From Nitrosomonas cryotolerans ATCC 49181 (lineage in GTDB: Bacteria; Pseudomonadota; Gammaproteobacteria; Burkholderiales; Nitrosomonadaceae), in the NCBI RefSeq assembly GCF_900143275.1, contig NZ_FSRO01000001.1, positions 744,001 through 808,000 on the forward strand: a stretch of DNA of 64,000 nucleotides. The letters run 5' to 3'. Made by a program: the position numbers and the translations under genes. Numbering within the stretch: the stretch's first letter is position 1; each line of letters begins with the position of its first letter. Positions 48,447 to 57,509 of this stretch are shown here, one piece after another. Below the pieces are notes generated by a model, which was not told the origin of the DNA, ran no database searches, and worked only from the letters and a program-made list of their open reading frames with translations.

Positions 48447-49334
48447 GTGGCAATATTAATTAACGAAAATACACGCGTTATTATTCAAGGTTTTACGGGC
48501 AGAATTGGTACGTTTCATGCGCAGGAAATGATCGACTATGGGTCCAAAGTTGTGGGCGGTGTTACACCTGGAAAAGGGGGGCAACGGCACCTGGGTTTGC
48601 CTGTTTTCAATACGGTAAAGGAAGCGGTGCAACAAGCGGGCGCTGAAGCGAGTATTATTTTTGTGCCACCGGCATTTGCGGCTGATTCAATTATGGAAGC
48701 GGCTGACGCGGGGATTAAATATTGTGTCGCGATTACAGATGGGATTCCTACTCAGGATATGATGACGGTTAAAAACTTTTTACGTCGCTTTCCTAAAGAA
48801 GAGCGCATGATGTTAACCGGGCCGAATTGTTCAGGAACGATCAGTCCTGGTCGTGCGATGCTGGGTATCATGCCAGGACATATTTATATGCGGGGTAATG
48901 TGGGTGTGGTCGGCCGTTCTGGCACACTCGGTTATGAAGCGGCTGATCAAATGAGATTGTTGGGAATTGGTATCTCAACTTCGGTTGGTATCGGCGGTGA
49001 TCCGATTATTGGTAGTTCGCATCGTGATATTCTGGAAAAGCTGGAAGCGGATTCGGAAACTAAGGTGGCTGTGATGATTGGTGAGATTGGCGGTCCACAA
49101 GAGGTTCAGGCCGGCATATTTGCAAAAGAAAATATGAGCAAGCCGGTTATTGCTTATATTGCCGGGTTGACTGCACCTGAGGGACGGCGTATGGGCCATG
49201 CCGGGGCTATCATCTCAGCAGCGGGGGAAAGTGCGGCTGAAAAAGTGGCTATCTTAAAAGATCTTGGCGTGACAATTTGTCCCACACCCGCAATGATGGG
49301 GAAAACAGTGGCAGAAGTATTGGCCAAAATGTAA
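48447..49334 (+). CDS. mtkB: Malate-CoA ligase subunit alpha (MtkB)
   Basis: 295 residues from a GTG with GGGAG seven bases upstream, eleven bases after mtkA. GFTGRIGTFHAQEMIDYG and GGVTPGKGGQRHLGLPVF bind CoA; the phosphohistidine lies in the GRRMGHAGAIIS segment near residue 250. It forms the CoA-binding, phospho-carrying half of the ligase. SucD is the only close alternative. Confidence 0.82.
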   Translation: MAILINENTRVIIQGFTGRIGTFHAQEMIDYGSKVVGGVTPGKGGQRHLGLPVFNTVKEAVQQAGAEASIIFVPPAFAADSIMEAADAGIKYCVAITDGIPTQDMMTVKNFLRRFPKEERMMLTGPNCSGTISPGRAMLGIMPGHIYMRGNVGVVGRSGTLGYEAADQMRLLGIGISTSVGIGGDPIIGSSHRDILEKLEADSETKVAVMIGEIGGPQEVQAGIFAKENMSKPVIAYIAGLTAPEGRRMGHAGAIISAAGESAAEKVAILKDLGVTICPTPAMMGKTVAEVLAKM

Positions 49335-49498
49335 TCCGTGGCCTTAGTGTTCAAAATAGCTTTGTTGGAAAATATAAAATTAATAATCAATAAATTAGAT
49401 TATCTTATTATGCGGCATAAATATTAAAGTATTTGTTCAACCAAACGGATTGCTACTGTGAGACCCTGCTCATATTCCGATGCACTCAGTCGTATTTT

Positions 49499-49587
49499 GA
49501 GACCTTTGCAAAACCCCAATAGTTGAAAAATTAACTCTTTATAATCAATAGTCGAAAGCTTCTGGTGAGGGCTTTTGCAAAAGTCTC
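49499..49587 (+). repeat. Miniature inverted-repeat element, family A, copy 3
   Basis: The best-preserved copy, 89 bp: GAGACCTTTGCAAAACC at the left and GGCTTTTGCAAAAGTCTC at the right. ATTTT flanks both ends, a possible target duplication longer than expected for this family. Confidence 0.85.
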
Positions 49588-49835
49588 ATTTTGTGAACAG
49601 ATACATCAGTTTAAATTTCACGTAGTCGGCTTTGACAATGTTGTTTGGATTTTCACCTGCCGGTGAGCGGTATCCGGCGGGTGTTTTCCGTTGACTGTCA
49701 CAACAAGCCTCGCCCATTTGCTAACGATAGCCCATGGTCGATCTCCAGAGCCATCTCAAACGCCATTTCTGGTACATAACGCTGAACGTAACGATAAACC
49801 CCTGGAGACTTTTGCAAAAGCTTCTTTGATTTAGT
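49588..49835. other. Probable IS remnant between two family-A ends
   Basis: No gene. Another GAGACTTTTGCAAAAG end lies at 49806-49821, so the ~220 bases between it and copy 3 may be the remains of a longer element with the same ends. Minus-strand translation gives YVQRYVPEMAFEMALEIDHG before stops, which I cannot place. Confidence 0.4.
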
Positions 49836-50372
49836 TCATTCAGAAAATGGAATGAAACCTAATGAAAAAAGCATATTAATAATTGGAGAGGAAAACCTCT
49901 CGTTTCCAGTAAATTCAACTGGCGTTGGGTTGACGAACATTTTCTGAATCTGCTGCCTGTCTGAATCCGATAGAGATTGACTAGGCACCCATTGCTCTAC
50001 TTCCACAAAACCGCTGTCATTTATTAAGGTCATAATTGGATCAAGTGATAAAAGAAAGTGTTCAAGAACCCTTCCGTCCACAAACCTCAATATGACTGAA
50101 CTATCATTTACACCCGTTGATATAATGTCGGCTTTTATTTCTACTGATAGACATGTTGGTGGAGTGTCAACTGAGCAAACTATTATTGATTGCACTACAT
50201 TGCTATCATTAATTGTCATAGTGCCCGTTATGTCTATATCTCCTCTCAAAGTATCGAAGGACTGTCCAATGGGGGATATAAGAGTGCTTCGCTGCAGGAC
50301 ATACTCACTTGACCAAACTGAGTTTTGAATACAGCACGCTAATATAATAAATATATTAATTGTCTTTTTCAT
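49836..50372 (-). CDS. Hypothetical secreted protein
   Basis: 178 residues with a signal peptide (MKKTINIFIILACCIQNSVW, cleavage near SSE). The mature part is mostly beta-like, with two cysteines close together (IVCSVDTPPTCLS) that could form a disulfide. I do not recognise the family. The ribosome site is GGGGGTATC at about nine bases. It lies between mobile-element remnants and is A/T-rich, so may be a recent arrival. Confidence 0.65.
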   Translation of the reverse strand: MKKTINIFIILACCIQNSVWSSEYVLQRSTLISPIGQSFDTLRGDIDITGTMTINDSNVVQSIIVCSVDTPPTCLSVEIKADIISTGVNDSSVILRFVDGRVLEHFLLSLDPIMTLINDSGFVEVEQWVPSQSLSDSDRQQIQKMFVNPTPVEFTGNERFSSPIINMLFSLGFIPFSE

Positions 50373-50476
50373 GTGATACCCCCAGTAGCTATGTATGTCT
50401 CTTGGATAAGCTAATAATAAGCTTTCAGAAAAAAAATAATATAAGTAAAATGCCTAATTTACACTAGATAGTGTAC

Positions 50477-50800
50477 TCATGAGATGTTTGCCCAGAGAGC
50501 AATACATCTGATTTGCACAGCAGCAAGGAATGAAGCAGTATTTTTGGCGTATCTTGTGGCAATGCCGCGTCTCTTGAGATGAAGAGAAAATTTTCAACCA
50601 GATGTCGCAATTTATAGCGTTCTTTGTTGTGAACCCTTTGTGTTGTAAGGTTTTTCTTTGAGGGAATTACGATTTTCATGCCCTGTCTCCCTCTGTTCAA
50701 TAATTACATTGCTGTCATAACCACGATTTGCCAGTAAATAATCCGCATCAAGTCCTTCGGCTAAGCGATTAGCCTGCGTACAACCTGTCGTGGTATCTTG
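50477..50800 (-). pseudogene. C-terminal relic of an IS5-family transposase
   Basis: Piecewise minus-strand translation gives GLDADYLLANRGYDSNVIIE (catalytic Asp region), then after a frameshift GMKIVIPSKKNLTTQR, YKLRHLVEN (Glu region), and after another shift IRCIALWANIS and a stop. This is the well-known IS427-like C-terminus. A CTAG lies at the end (50464-50467). The N-terminal half is missing: the sequence runs directly into miniature element copy 4. Confidence 0.75.
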
Positions 50801-50801
50801 T

Positions 50802-50892
50802 GAGGCCTTTGCAAAACCCCAATAATTTAAAAATTAACCCTTCATAATCAATAGCAGAAAACTTCTGGAGAGGACTTTTGTAAAGGTTTCTC
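50802..50892 (+). repeat. Miniature inverted-repeat element, family A, copy 4
   Basis: 91 bp, GAGGCCTTTGCAAAACCCC to AGGTTTCTC, abutting the truncated IS5-family transposase. The right end is the most diverged of the four copies. Confidence 0.8.
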
Positions 50893-51056
50893 ATATTTTT
50901 AATTTCGTGACTACTATATTCAATAACTAAGACGAGCAGCCTCATAGGTCAGGTTGAAAATCGCTTGTAAAAAAAACTTGCAATAGTCAGGAACCGTGAG
51001 GGAAAATAACAGCAGTCAAATTTTTCATTGCAGGGGCAAGTCCCATTGGAGAATCC

Positions 51057-52040
51057 ATGATAACCAAAATGCCTTTAAAATTTGTATTTGTATGTGCACT
51101 TCTCTGGTTTGTATCTCCGGTTTTGCAAGCCAAGAGCAACAAGGAATGTAACGACAGACACACCCCTGATATCACCTTTGTTGAATTCCAGTCCCTGAAC
51201 CTGGAGCAAAGCCCACCGGGAACACTGACGATTAAAGGAAAACTGAAACTACCGCCGGGTAAAAGCGGTAAATTAAATTGTGCAAAATTGAAGAAGTCGG
51301 AAAAGAAAATGCCGGCAGTGCTTATTTTGCATGGCTCCTCGGGAATTGATGCGCGCGGCGATTTCTATGCCAGGGAACTAAATGCCCAAGGCATTGCGAC
51401 GCTGGAGATTGATATGTGGGAGGCGCGTGGCCTAGTGGGTGAGCAGGATCGTCCACAGCTCCCAATTTTTACCTATCCGGATGCGTTCGCTGCCCTGGCA
51501 TTTCTTTCCACGCAGGGCAACATTGACCCTGCCCGCGTTGGCATTCTGGGTTTTTCCTGGGGCGGTGTAGTGACCATGGCATCCGCTGAAGAGCTCTATG
51601 CCGATCGATTTGGTGGCGATCTGAGATTTGCTGCACACGTTGCGCACTATCCGCTTTGCTATGGTTACAACAACCCGGCCATTCCTCCGCTCAACCCATC
51701 AGATGAGAGAGGCACCCAGTGGCTGAACCTGACTGGTGCGCCGGTACTGATCCAGATTGGAACTGAGGATGACTACGACAATGGAGCCGAGCATTGCCGA
51801 TCTTTAATTGATGGCTTGATAGATCCAAACGACCAAGATGTGGTCGAGGTCGTGGCCTACGAGGGCGCCTTTCATGCCTGGGACAGACTACAGATTCCGA
51901 TTACGGTACTGGATCCTTTCGCAGACGAGGGCAGTATCTTTATGACCGGCATGGTTCCGTCGGTAAATATCATACCGGATGTAGATCAGGCGTATGAGGC
52001 TCGCAAGAAAGTGGTCAGGTTCTTTCGCCGAAATCTCTAG
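51057..52040 (+). CDS. Exported dienelactone-hydrolase-like alpha/beta hydrolase
   Basis: 327 residues with GGAGA five bases before the ATG. A signal peptide (LKFVFVCALLWFVSPVLQA) precedes an alpha/beta hydrolase: ILHGSSGIDARG (oxyanion region), GILGFSWGGVV (nucleophile is Ser rather than the Cys of true dienelactone hydrolase), GTEDDYDNGAEHC (acid) and EGAFHAWDR (His). An esterase or hydrolase of unknown substrate. G+C is visibly higher than in neighbours, and remnants of IS5-family elements lie on both sides; the stop codon TAG is part of a CTAG at the edge of the right-hand remnant. Probably acquired. Confidence 0.8.
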   Translation: MITKMPLKFVFVCALLWFVSPVLQAKSNKECNDRHTPDITFVEFQSLNLEQSPPGTLTIKGKLKLPPGKSGKLNCAKLKKSEKKMPAVLILHGSSGIDARGDFYARELNAQGIATLEIDMWEARGLVGEQDRPQLPIFTYPDAFAALAFLSTQGNIDPARVGILGFSWGGVVTMASAEELYADRFGGDLRFAAHVAHYPLCYGYNNPAIPPLNPSDERGTQWLNLTGAPVLIQIGTEDDYDNGAEHCRSLIDGLIDPNDQDVVEVVAYEGAFHAWDRLQIPITVLDPFADEGSIFMTGMVPSVNIIPDVDQAYEARKKVVRFFRRNL

Positions 52041-52084
52041 ATAGTGCAATCATGAGATACTTGCACAGAGAGCGATGCTTCTGT
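52037..52084 (-). repeat. Solo end of an IS5-family element
   Basis: About 48 bases beginning CTAGATAGTG match the end of the relic at 50464. The minus strand still reads SIALCASIS followed by a stop, the same transposase C-terminus. Nothing else of the element remains. Confidence 0.65.
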
Positions 52085-52117
52085 AATGGCAAAGAAAAAA
52101 CCTGAATACTCATACGA

Positions 52118-53479
52118 TTAGCATAACCGGTCTGTCACACAATCTCGGCATGGATCGCTAATATGCTGAAGAGCCGTCCTCAAACCTTCTTCCAGTACAG
52201 GATGATAAAAAGGAAATTCCAGCAATTGTGCTACCGTAAGCTTTTGTTGGACGGCCAGTGCCAAAAGATGCGATAAGTGTTCTCCGCCGGGCGCTATCAT
52301 GCAGGCGCCTAAAATAACCTGATTCCTTTTTGACGCATAGACTTTAAGCATACCGCGATTTTCTCCCATGATGCGTGCACGCCCTTGGTTATCATAGGAG
52401 ACGGAGCCCGTTACAATCTCTTCTTCAATGTCATCTGGTTGTTGTCCTATCTGGGCGATGACGGGATCGGTAAAAGTGATTTGCAGTGGCACACGACGCT
52501 TAGGATTTTTAAGTTCTAAAAGCTGTGAAGCCACGATTTCGGATTCGTCACTGGCCTCATGTAACAGGGGGCGGTAAGCATTGACGTCTCCAGACAGATA
52601 AATAGAGAAATTATCGATTTTCAGAGTGTTCAAATCTATGGCGGGCAAGCCATTATCGGCAAATTTTACGCCGATATCTTCCAGCCCCAATCCATCCAGA
52701 TTGGGTACGCGCCCAGCGGCCAGTAATATTTTGTCGCACTCAATCTTCTGGGTTTCCAAGTGCAGCGTATACCCATTCCCTCTTTTTTCAACTTTCGTAA
52801 CATCTTTGCACAATATTAAGTCTAAATCTTCCGATAAGATGTCTTTCGCAACCGATAAGATTTCAGCATCCTTCAATCCTGCAATTTTATTACTACGATT
52901 GATTCCTGTTACCTTGACGCCAAGCCGCGCTAATGCCTGACCAAGCTCGATTCCGATTGCTCCCATACCGATCACGGCGATTCGTGCCGGAAAATCTTTT
53001 TGGTCGAAAAAATTATCAGTAGTCAGCATATCATTGGCATATGGTTTATATGGAGCCGGGATGCTCGGGGAAGTGCCAGTGCAAATGATAAACGCTTTGG
53101 CTTGATATCGTTTACCTGCTACCTCGATTGTTTCAGGATCAATAAAACGTGACTGACCGTAAATAATATTATATTTATCCATGCCATTTATGATTCCGCC
53201 TGCAAAGCGATCACGAAGGCTGCGCACATGTGCCATCGCATGTGGAATATTAACGTTAAGTTGATCTCCGCCATTAATTCCAAAATCATTAAATTTGCGG
53301 CGCTCATGAAATGATTTTGCCACCTGGATGAATGCTTTAGAAGGCATACACCCGCGACTGGCGCAGGTCGTACCTTTAAAACCATGGTGCACGATTAAAT
53401 AATTAGCGTCTTTCTTTCTGAAAATACTGGCGGCGTTTAATCCAGCCGACCCCGCGCCTAAAATGATAACGTCGTACAT
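52118..53479 (-). CDS. Dihydrolipoamide dehydrogenase-like flavoprotein
   Basis: 453 residues from the ATG at 53479, which has a perfect AGGAGGTGA just upstream; the open frame extends 25 codons further without one. FAD motif VIILGAGSAGLNAAS, redox-active CASRGCMPSKA (Cys-x4-Cys), the NAD fold VIGMGAIGIELGQALARLG, and the second FAD motif IYLSGDVNAYRPLL are clear. The C-terminal interface has FYHPVLEEGL where lipoamide dehydrogenases usually have the His-x-His-Pro motif, so the electron acceptor may differ. No 2-oxoacid dehydrogenase genes are near. Confidence 0.82.
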   Translation of the reverse strand: MYDVIILGAGSAGLNAASIFRKKDANYLIVHHGFKGTTCASRGCMPSKAFIQVAKSFHERRKFNDFGINGGDQLNVNIPHAMAHVRSLRDRFAGGIINGMDKYNIIYGQSRFIDPETIEVAGKRYQAKAFIICTGTSPSIPAPYKPYANDMLTTDNFFDQKDFPARIAVIGMGAIGIELGQALARLGVKVTGINRSNKIAGLKDAEILSVAKDILSEDLDLILCKDVTKVEKRGNGYTLHLETQKIECDKILLAAGRVPNLDGLGLEDIGVKFADNGLPAIDLNTLKIDNFSIYLSGDVNAYRPLLHEASDESEIVASQLLELKNPKRRVPLQITFTDPVIAQIGQQPDDIEEEIVTGSVSYDNQGRARIMGENRGMLKVYASKRNQVILGACMIAPGGEHLSHLLALAVQQKLTVAQLLEFPFYHPVLEEGLRTALQHISDPCRDCVTDRLC

Positions 53480-53673
53480 CTTCACCTCCTTATCGGTTTG
53501 CTTAAAAAATTCTGGTATCGGATATGGCGGATAATGGGACAATTTCGCCATCAAATGTAACGAGTTTGAAAAGCATTATATAATCCTACCGAAATTTCAC
53601 GCTTTTAAAGCGATCAGATTATGACTGAAACGAATAAATGTACTACCGATTATCATTAGTTTTCACCAGTATC

Positions 53674-54192
53674 TCAAGCTATTCCGGCAGGCGTCTCATG
53701 AAGAAGATCCAATATTCCCTGTAATGCGATGATGACGGATTGTTGTCTGATTTCCTGGCGATCGCCTGACAAATGGCGGGTTTGACTACGTGCCAGGCCT
53801 GCCTTAACTGCCCAGGCAAAACAGATCATGCCAACTGGCTTGATTATGGTGCCGCCTGTCGGGCCAGCAATGCCCGTGATTGCTACACTAACCTGCGCAT
53901 GACTTCTGATGATTGCCCCCGCTGCCATTTCCTGGGCGGTCTGCTCGGATATAGCACCATATTGCTCTAAGGTTGAACTACGAACGCCTAACATCTCGCA
54001 TTTAGAAGCATTACTATAGGTAATGAAGCCTCGTTCATACCAGGCTGAACTGCCGGATATGGCCGTTGCTGCTTCGCCCAACAAGCCACCTGTGCAGGAT
54101 TCGGCACTCGCAAGCATAAATCCCCGGCGGATCAGGTTCTGTCCTACTTGTTTGACAAGCGGGAGCATTAATGAATCACTTGGTGTGTTAAT
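53674..54192 (-). CDS. pncC: Nicotinamide-nucleotide amidase PncC (CinA C-terminal domain)
   Basis: About 172 residues. AESCTGGLLGEAATAISGSSAWYERGF split: the core motif is AESCTGGLL with the catalytic Ser, followed by GFITYSNASKCEMLGV and ITGIAGPTGGT, all diagnostic. It deamidates NMN to nicotinate mononucleotide in the NAD salvage cycle. The start is odd: a strong AAGGGAGG lies seven bases before ATT (54192-54190), which would give the family's normal N-terminus. The next ATG is eight codons later with no ribosome site, and a TTG upstream lies before the ribosome site. Confidence 0.82.
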   Translation of the reverse strand: MNTPSDSLMLPLVKQVGQNLIRRGFMLASAESCTGGLLGEAATAISGSSAWYERGFITYSNASKCEMLGVRSSTLEQYGAISEQTAQEMAAGAIIRSHAQVSVAITGIAGPTGGTIIKPVGMICFAWAVKAGLARSQTRHLSGDRQEIRQQSVIIALQGILDLLHETPAGIA

Positions 54193-54219
54193 GGTTGTTC
54201 CTCCCTTATGATTTGACAA

Positions 54220-54866
54220 CTTGATTGGGACGCGTGACCCTGTGAACGACTCATGTCATACATTTGGCTTTTCATGGCACTAATGATGGAGCAATCCTGG
54301 CAGAAGGACCACCACAAATGATGAGCAAACCGCTGAATGGGAATCGTACGCCATTTCAAGTTGTTTAATCAATTAACTATAGAATAAAGCTGGCAATATG
54401 CGCAAGTCTGTCCAGATGAGCGCCATCAAACGGTTAGCTACCGTTGTATTTATTGTTGACTTGGTTGCGGGTTTACATACGGCGCGACGCGGATGCTGTA
54501 AGAAAATGATAAAGCTGAAAATGAATGCATCCGAAACAGATATAGTTTCTTATGTACTTTCTCGTTCTGCCTCATTATTGATGATAAATTAAGCAATTTT
54601 TTGATCGCTTGTCAATTTGACTGCTAATCAGGCTTCCAGTACATTTCAGCCTGATGAAAAAAAGCGTTTATTTTCCTATACTCCGGATTATTCCAAGCTG
54701 GATAGAGGGTTTTTAGTTGATGTGCGAAGGGGCTCAATGGATGTTGTATCTGTCGTCTGATCTTGCATACGGGATGGTGAGACCAACTATTGTGCTGAGC
54801 TCGGTCTTGGTTTACAAGGTTGAGCTGTTTGAAGTTAAGCCTGTTAAGTAATCGGAGTTTTGAGGC
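54220..54866. other. Gap without a supportable gene
   Basis: Two short frames (54398-54592 on plus, 54624-54875 on minus) have no ribosome sites and no recognisable motif. The minus-strand one ends in a natural-looking PFAHQLKTLYPAWNNPEYRK, so it may be the tail of a lost gene. The plus-strand promoter for the aminopeptidase should be here. Confidence 0.4.
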
Positions 54867-56156
54867 ATGCAACAATTTAATCAGGAATTAATGAATTTTT
54901 TGACCGCTGCGCGAACACCGTACCATGCGGTGGCGGAGATGGTTCGCCGATTTGAATCGGCTGGTTTTGTCGGTTTGCATGAACGAGACGCCTGGAGTCT
55001 TGAGCCGGGTGGGCGTTATTTTATTAGCCGCAATGGCTCCTCGATCATTGCCTGGAGTATGCCCAAGTGTCGTGGGCTTGAAGATTCTGGCCTGCGCATG
55101 GTGGGGGCGCATACAGACTCGCCCTGTTTGAAGGTGAAGCCTGCGCCCGAATTGTACCGCCATGGTTTCTTGCAGCTGGGAGTGGAGGTGTATGGCGGGG
55201 CGCTGCTGAATCCGTGGTTCGATCGGGATCTGTCCATCGCAGGGCGGATTAATTTTCGTTGTACCGATGGCGCTCTCGATCAGGCTCTGCTGGATTTTGA
55301 CCGGCCGATGGCGGTTATTCCGAGCCTGGCTATACACCTTGATCGGGAGGTGAATAACGGCCGGGCTATTAATGCTCAGACCTTTTTACCGGTGGTGCTG
55401 GGGCAGGCGGAAGAGGCGCTGGATTTTCGTGCCCTGCTTAAACAGCAGTTACGGGTTCAAGGTGTTGATGCGGTTGAGCAGGTGCTGGATTTTGATCTGT
55501 CGCTGTACGATACCCAGGCACCTTCTTTGCTGGGGCTGGCGTCGGAGTTTGTGATGTCCGCGCGGCTGGATAATTTGCTCAGCTGCTTTATCGGTCTGGA
55601 TGCGTTGCTGGCAGGCGATACCGGGGAAGGGGCTCTACTGGTGTGCAATGATCATGAAGAGGTGGGCAGCATGAGTGCGATAGGAGCGCAGGGACCGATG
55701 CTGACGCATGTGCTGGAGCGCCTGCTGCCTCAGCCTGAAGCACGACAGCGGATGCTGGCAAGGTCGATGCTGATTTCCGCTGACAACGCCCATGGTGTGC
55801 ATCCAAATTTCTCCGATCGTCATGATAGCAATCATGGTCCGTTGCTGAACGCAGGTCCCGTGATCAAGGTCAATGCCAATCAGCGTTATGCCACCAGTAG
55901 CGAAACCAGTGCAATTTTTCGTGATCTAGCGGCACGGGAGGAGGTACCGGTGCAGGTGTTTGTGGTGCGTTCGGATATGGCCTGTGGCAGCACCGTCGGG
56001 CCCATTACCTCGGCCGAAATAGGGGTCCGCACGCTGGATATTGGGGTGCCTCAGTTTGCCATGCACTCAGTGCGCGAAATGGCGGGCGTGCAGGACTCCT
56101 GGAGTCTGAGTCGGGTGTTGCGGCGTTTTTATGGGCAGGAAACGCTGGGGGGGTGA
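54867..56156 (+). CDS. apeB: M18-family aminopeptidase
   Basis: 429 residues, full length for the M18 (aspartyl aminopeptidase-like) family. Metal ligands lie in [13 protein letters not shown] (His, Asp), [11 protein letters not shown] (Asp, Glu-Glu), [14 protein letters not shown] and [10 protein letters not shown] (His). It removes N-terminal acidic or neutral residues in the cytoplasm. G+C is markedly higher than in the genes to its left, especially at third positions, suggesting transfer from a higher-G+C relative. Confidence 0.9.
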   Translation: MQQFNQELMNFLTAARTPYHAVAEMVRRFESAGFVGLHERDAWSLEPGGRYFISRNGSSIIAWSMPKCRGLEDSGLRMVGAHTDSPCLKVKPAPELYRHGFLQLGVEVYGGALLNPWFDRDLSIAGRINFRCTDGALDQALLDFDRPMAVIPSLAIHLDREVNNGRAINAQTFLPVVLGQAEEALDFRALLKQQLRVQGVDAVEQVLDFDLSLYDTQAPSLLGLASEFVMSARLDNLLSCFIGLDALLAGDTGEGALLVCNDHEEVGSMSAIGAQGPMLTHVLERLLPQPEARQRMLARSMLISADNAHGVHPNFSDRHDSNHGPLLNAGPVIKVNANQRYATSSETSAIFRDLAAREEVPVQVFVVRSDMACGSTVGPITSAEIGVRTLDIGVPQFAMHSVREMAGVQDSWSLSRVLRRFYGQETLGG

Positions 56157-56387
56157 ATACATTGCAGGACGGATTTCTGTCGTATATCAGGCGGCCCTGC
56201 TTAACGGGTCCGTTTTGTTATAAAATATTTGAAAATATGGTTTTGCCCAACTGATATGTGCTGTCAAAAATGGAGTCATCGATTTAAGCAGCGAGCAGAT
56301 GGGCATAGGCTGCGAATTCTCCATTAAACAGATCTTTTATGCAGCCAGATACAACCAGCTTTCGTCCGTAGATAGGATAAATATACA

Positions 56388-56756
56388 ATGAATTTTCTCA
56401 ATGGTATTACGGTATTACTGATCTATCAGCTGGTGGGTGAGGTAAGCGTGCTGTTATTGAAAATTCCGCTGCCGGGACCAGTGCTGGGCATGGTGCTGTT
56501 GTTTATCACGTTGTTGTTGCGTAAAGGCATGGCTGATTCAATGGGTTCGACTTCCACGGCATTGCTGAACCATTTGCCATTATTGTTTGTGCCGGCAGGG
56601 GTAGGAATTATGGTTCACTTCGACCGCATCATCAGCGAGTGGATACCTATTAGTATTGCATTAGTGTTGAGCACGATCATTACCATGGCGGCGACTGCAA
56701 TGATTATGCAAGCTTGCAGTCGTGTTTGTTCAGGAAGTTCAAAGCGCGATGGATAA
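56388..56756 (+). CDS. lrgA: CidA/LrgA-family holin-like protein
   Basis: 122 residues with four predicted membrane helices: ITVLLIYQLVGEVSVLLL, PGPVLGMVLLFITLLL, LNHLPLLFVPAGVGIM and ISIALVLSTIITMAATAMI. The PGPVLGM motif is the family signature. Such proteins act with LrgB; roles suggested are control of murein hydrolases and export of small carboxylates such as pyruvate. Eight-base overlap with lrgB. Confidence 0.88.
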   Translation: MNFLNGITVLLIYQLVGEVSVLLLKIPLPGPVLGMVLLFITLLLRKGMADSMGSTSTALLNHLPLLFVPAGVGIMVHFDRIISEWIPISIALVLSTIITMAATAMIMQACSRVCSGSSKRDG

Positions 56757-57480
56757 GTCGAGCATCGCGGTGGCTTGGGTTTATCTTTCTGCTTCACCTT
56801 TATCAGGTTTGACGGTGACATTGGTGGCCTACGGTATTGCGTATCGACTTTATAGTTACGCAAAGTTCAATCCATTGCTGAATCCGGTATTAACTGCGGT
56901 TATTTTATTGATTACCGTGCTGCTGCTGTCAGGAATTTCTTATAAGGATTATTTTGAGGGTGGTCAATTTATTCACTTCCTGCTCGGGCCTGCAACAGTG
57001 GCACTGGCAATCCCCTTGTATCATCAAATAACCAAGTTGAAAAAAATATGGTTGCCGATAACGATCTCGCTTCTTGCTGGCGTGGTCATCGGTGCCCTGA
57101 GTTCTATTAGCATTGCCTGGTTATTGGATGCCAGTGTGTTAACCCAGTTATCATTTGCGCCGAAGTCTGTGACAGCGCCGATTGCCATGGGTATTTCTGA
57201 AAGCATTGGTGGTCTGCCTGCACTTACCGCCATACTGGTGGTTTCGACAGGCATTATCGGTGCCACGATCGGCACAAAACTATTTGAGTTGTTGCGTATT
57301 GATGACGACAGTATTAAAGGTGTTGCGATGGGGGTAACAGCACATGGTATCGGTACTGCTCGTGCGTTTCAGGTGAGTTCGGAAATGGGCGCGTTTTCCG
57401 GGCTTGCAATGGCGTTGTCAGCGTTTTCTACTGCGGTTATCCTGCCCTGGCTGCTGGCCTTTATGGGGTTTATTCCTTGA
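56749..57480 (+). CDS. lrgB: LrgB/CidB-family membrane protein
   Basis: 243 residues from ATG 56749, with GGAAG ten bases upstream; the frame extends nine codons further into lrgA. About seven helices; KSVTAPIAMGISESIGG and GVAMGVTAHGIGTARA are the strongly conserved family segments. It works with LrgA, either in regulating wall hydrolases or as a carboxylate exporter. A family-A end (AGGCTTTTGCAAAGCTCTC) lies at 57481-57499, just past the stop. Confidence 0.88.
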   Translation: MDKSSIAVAWVYLSASPLSGLTVTLVAYGIAYRLYSYAKFNPLLNPVLTAVILLITVLLLSGISYKDYFEGGQFIHFLLGPATVALAIPLYHQITKLKKIWLPITISLLAGVVIGALSSISIAWLLDASVLTQLSFAPKSVTAPIAMGISESIGGLPALTAILVVSTGIIGATIGTKLFELLRIDDDSIKGVAMGVTAHGIGTARAFQVSSEMGAFSGLAMALSAFSTAVILPWLLAFMGFIP

Positions 57481-57509
57481 GGCTTTTGCAAAGCTCTCGA
57501 GCTGTGATT

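Noticed and set aside
56280..56375. Minus-strand peptide ending EFAAYAHLLAA before lrgA
   Set aside because: Only about 30 residues with no start codon; looks like the tail of a lost gene but cannot be identified.
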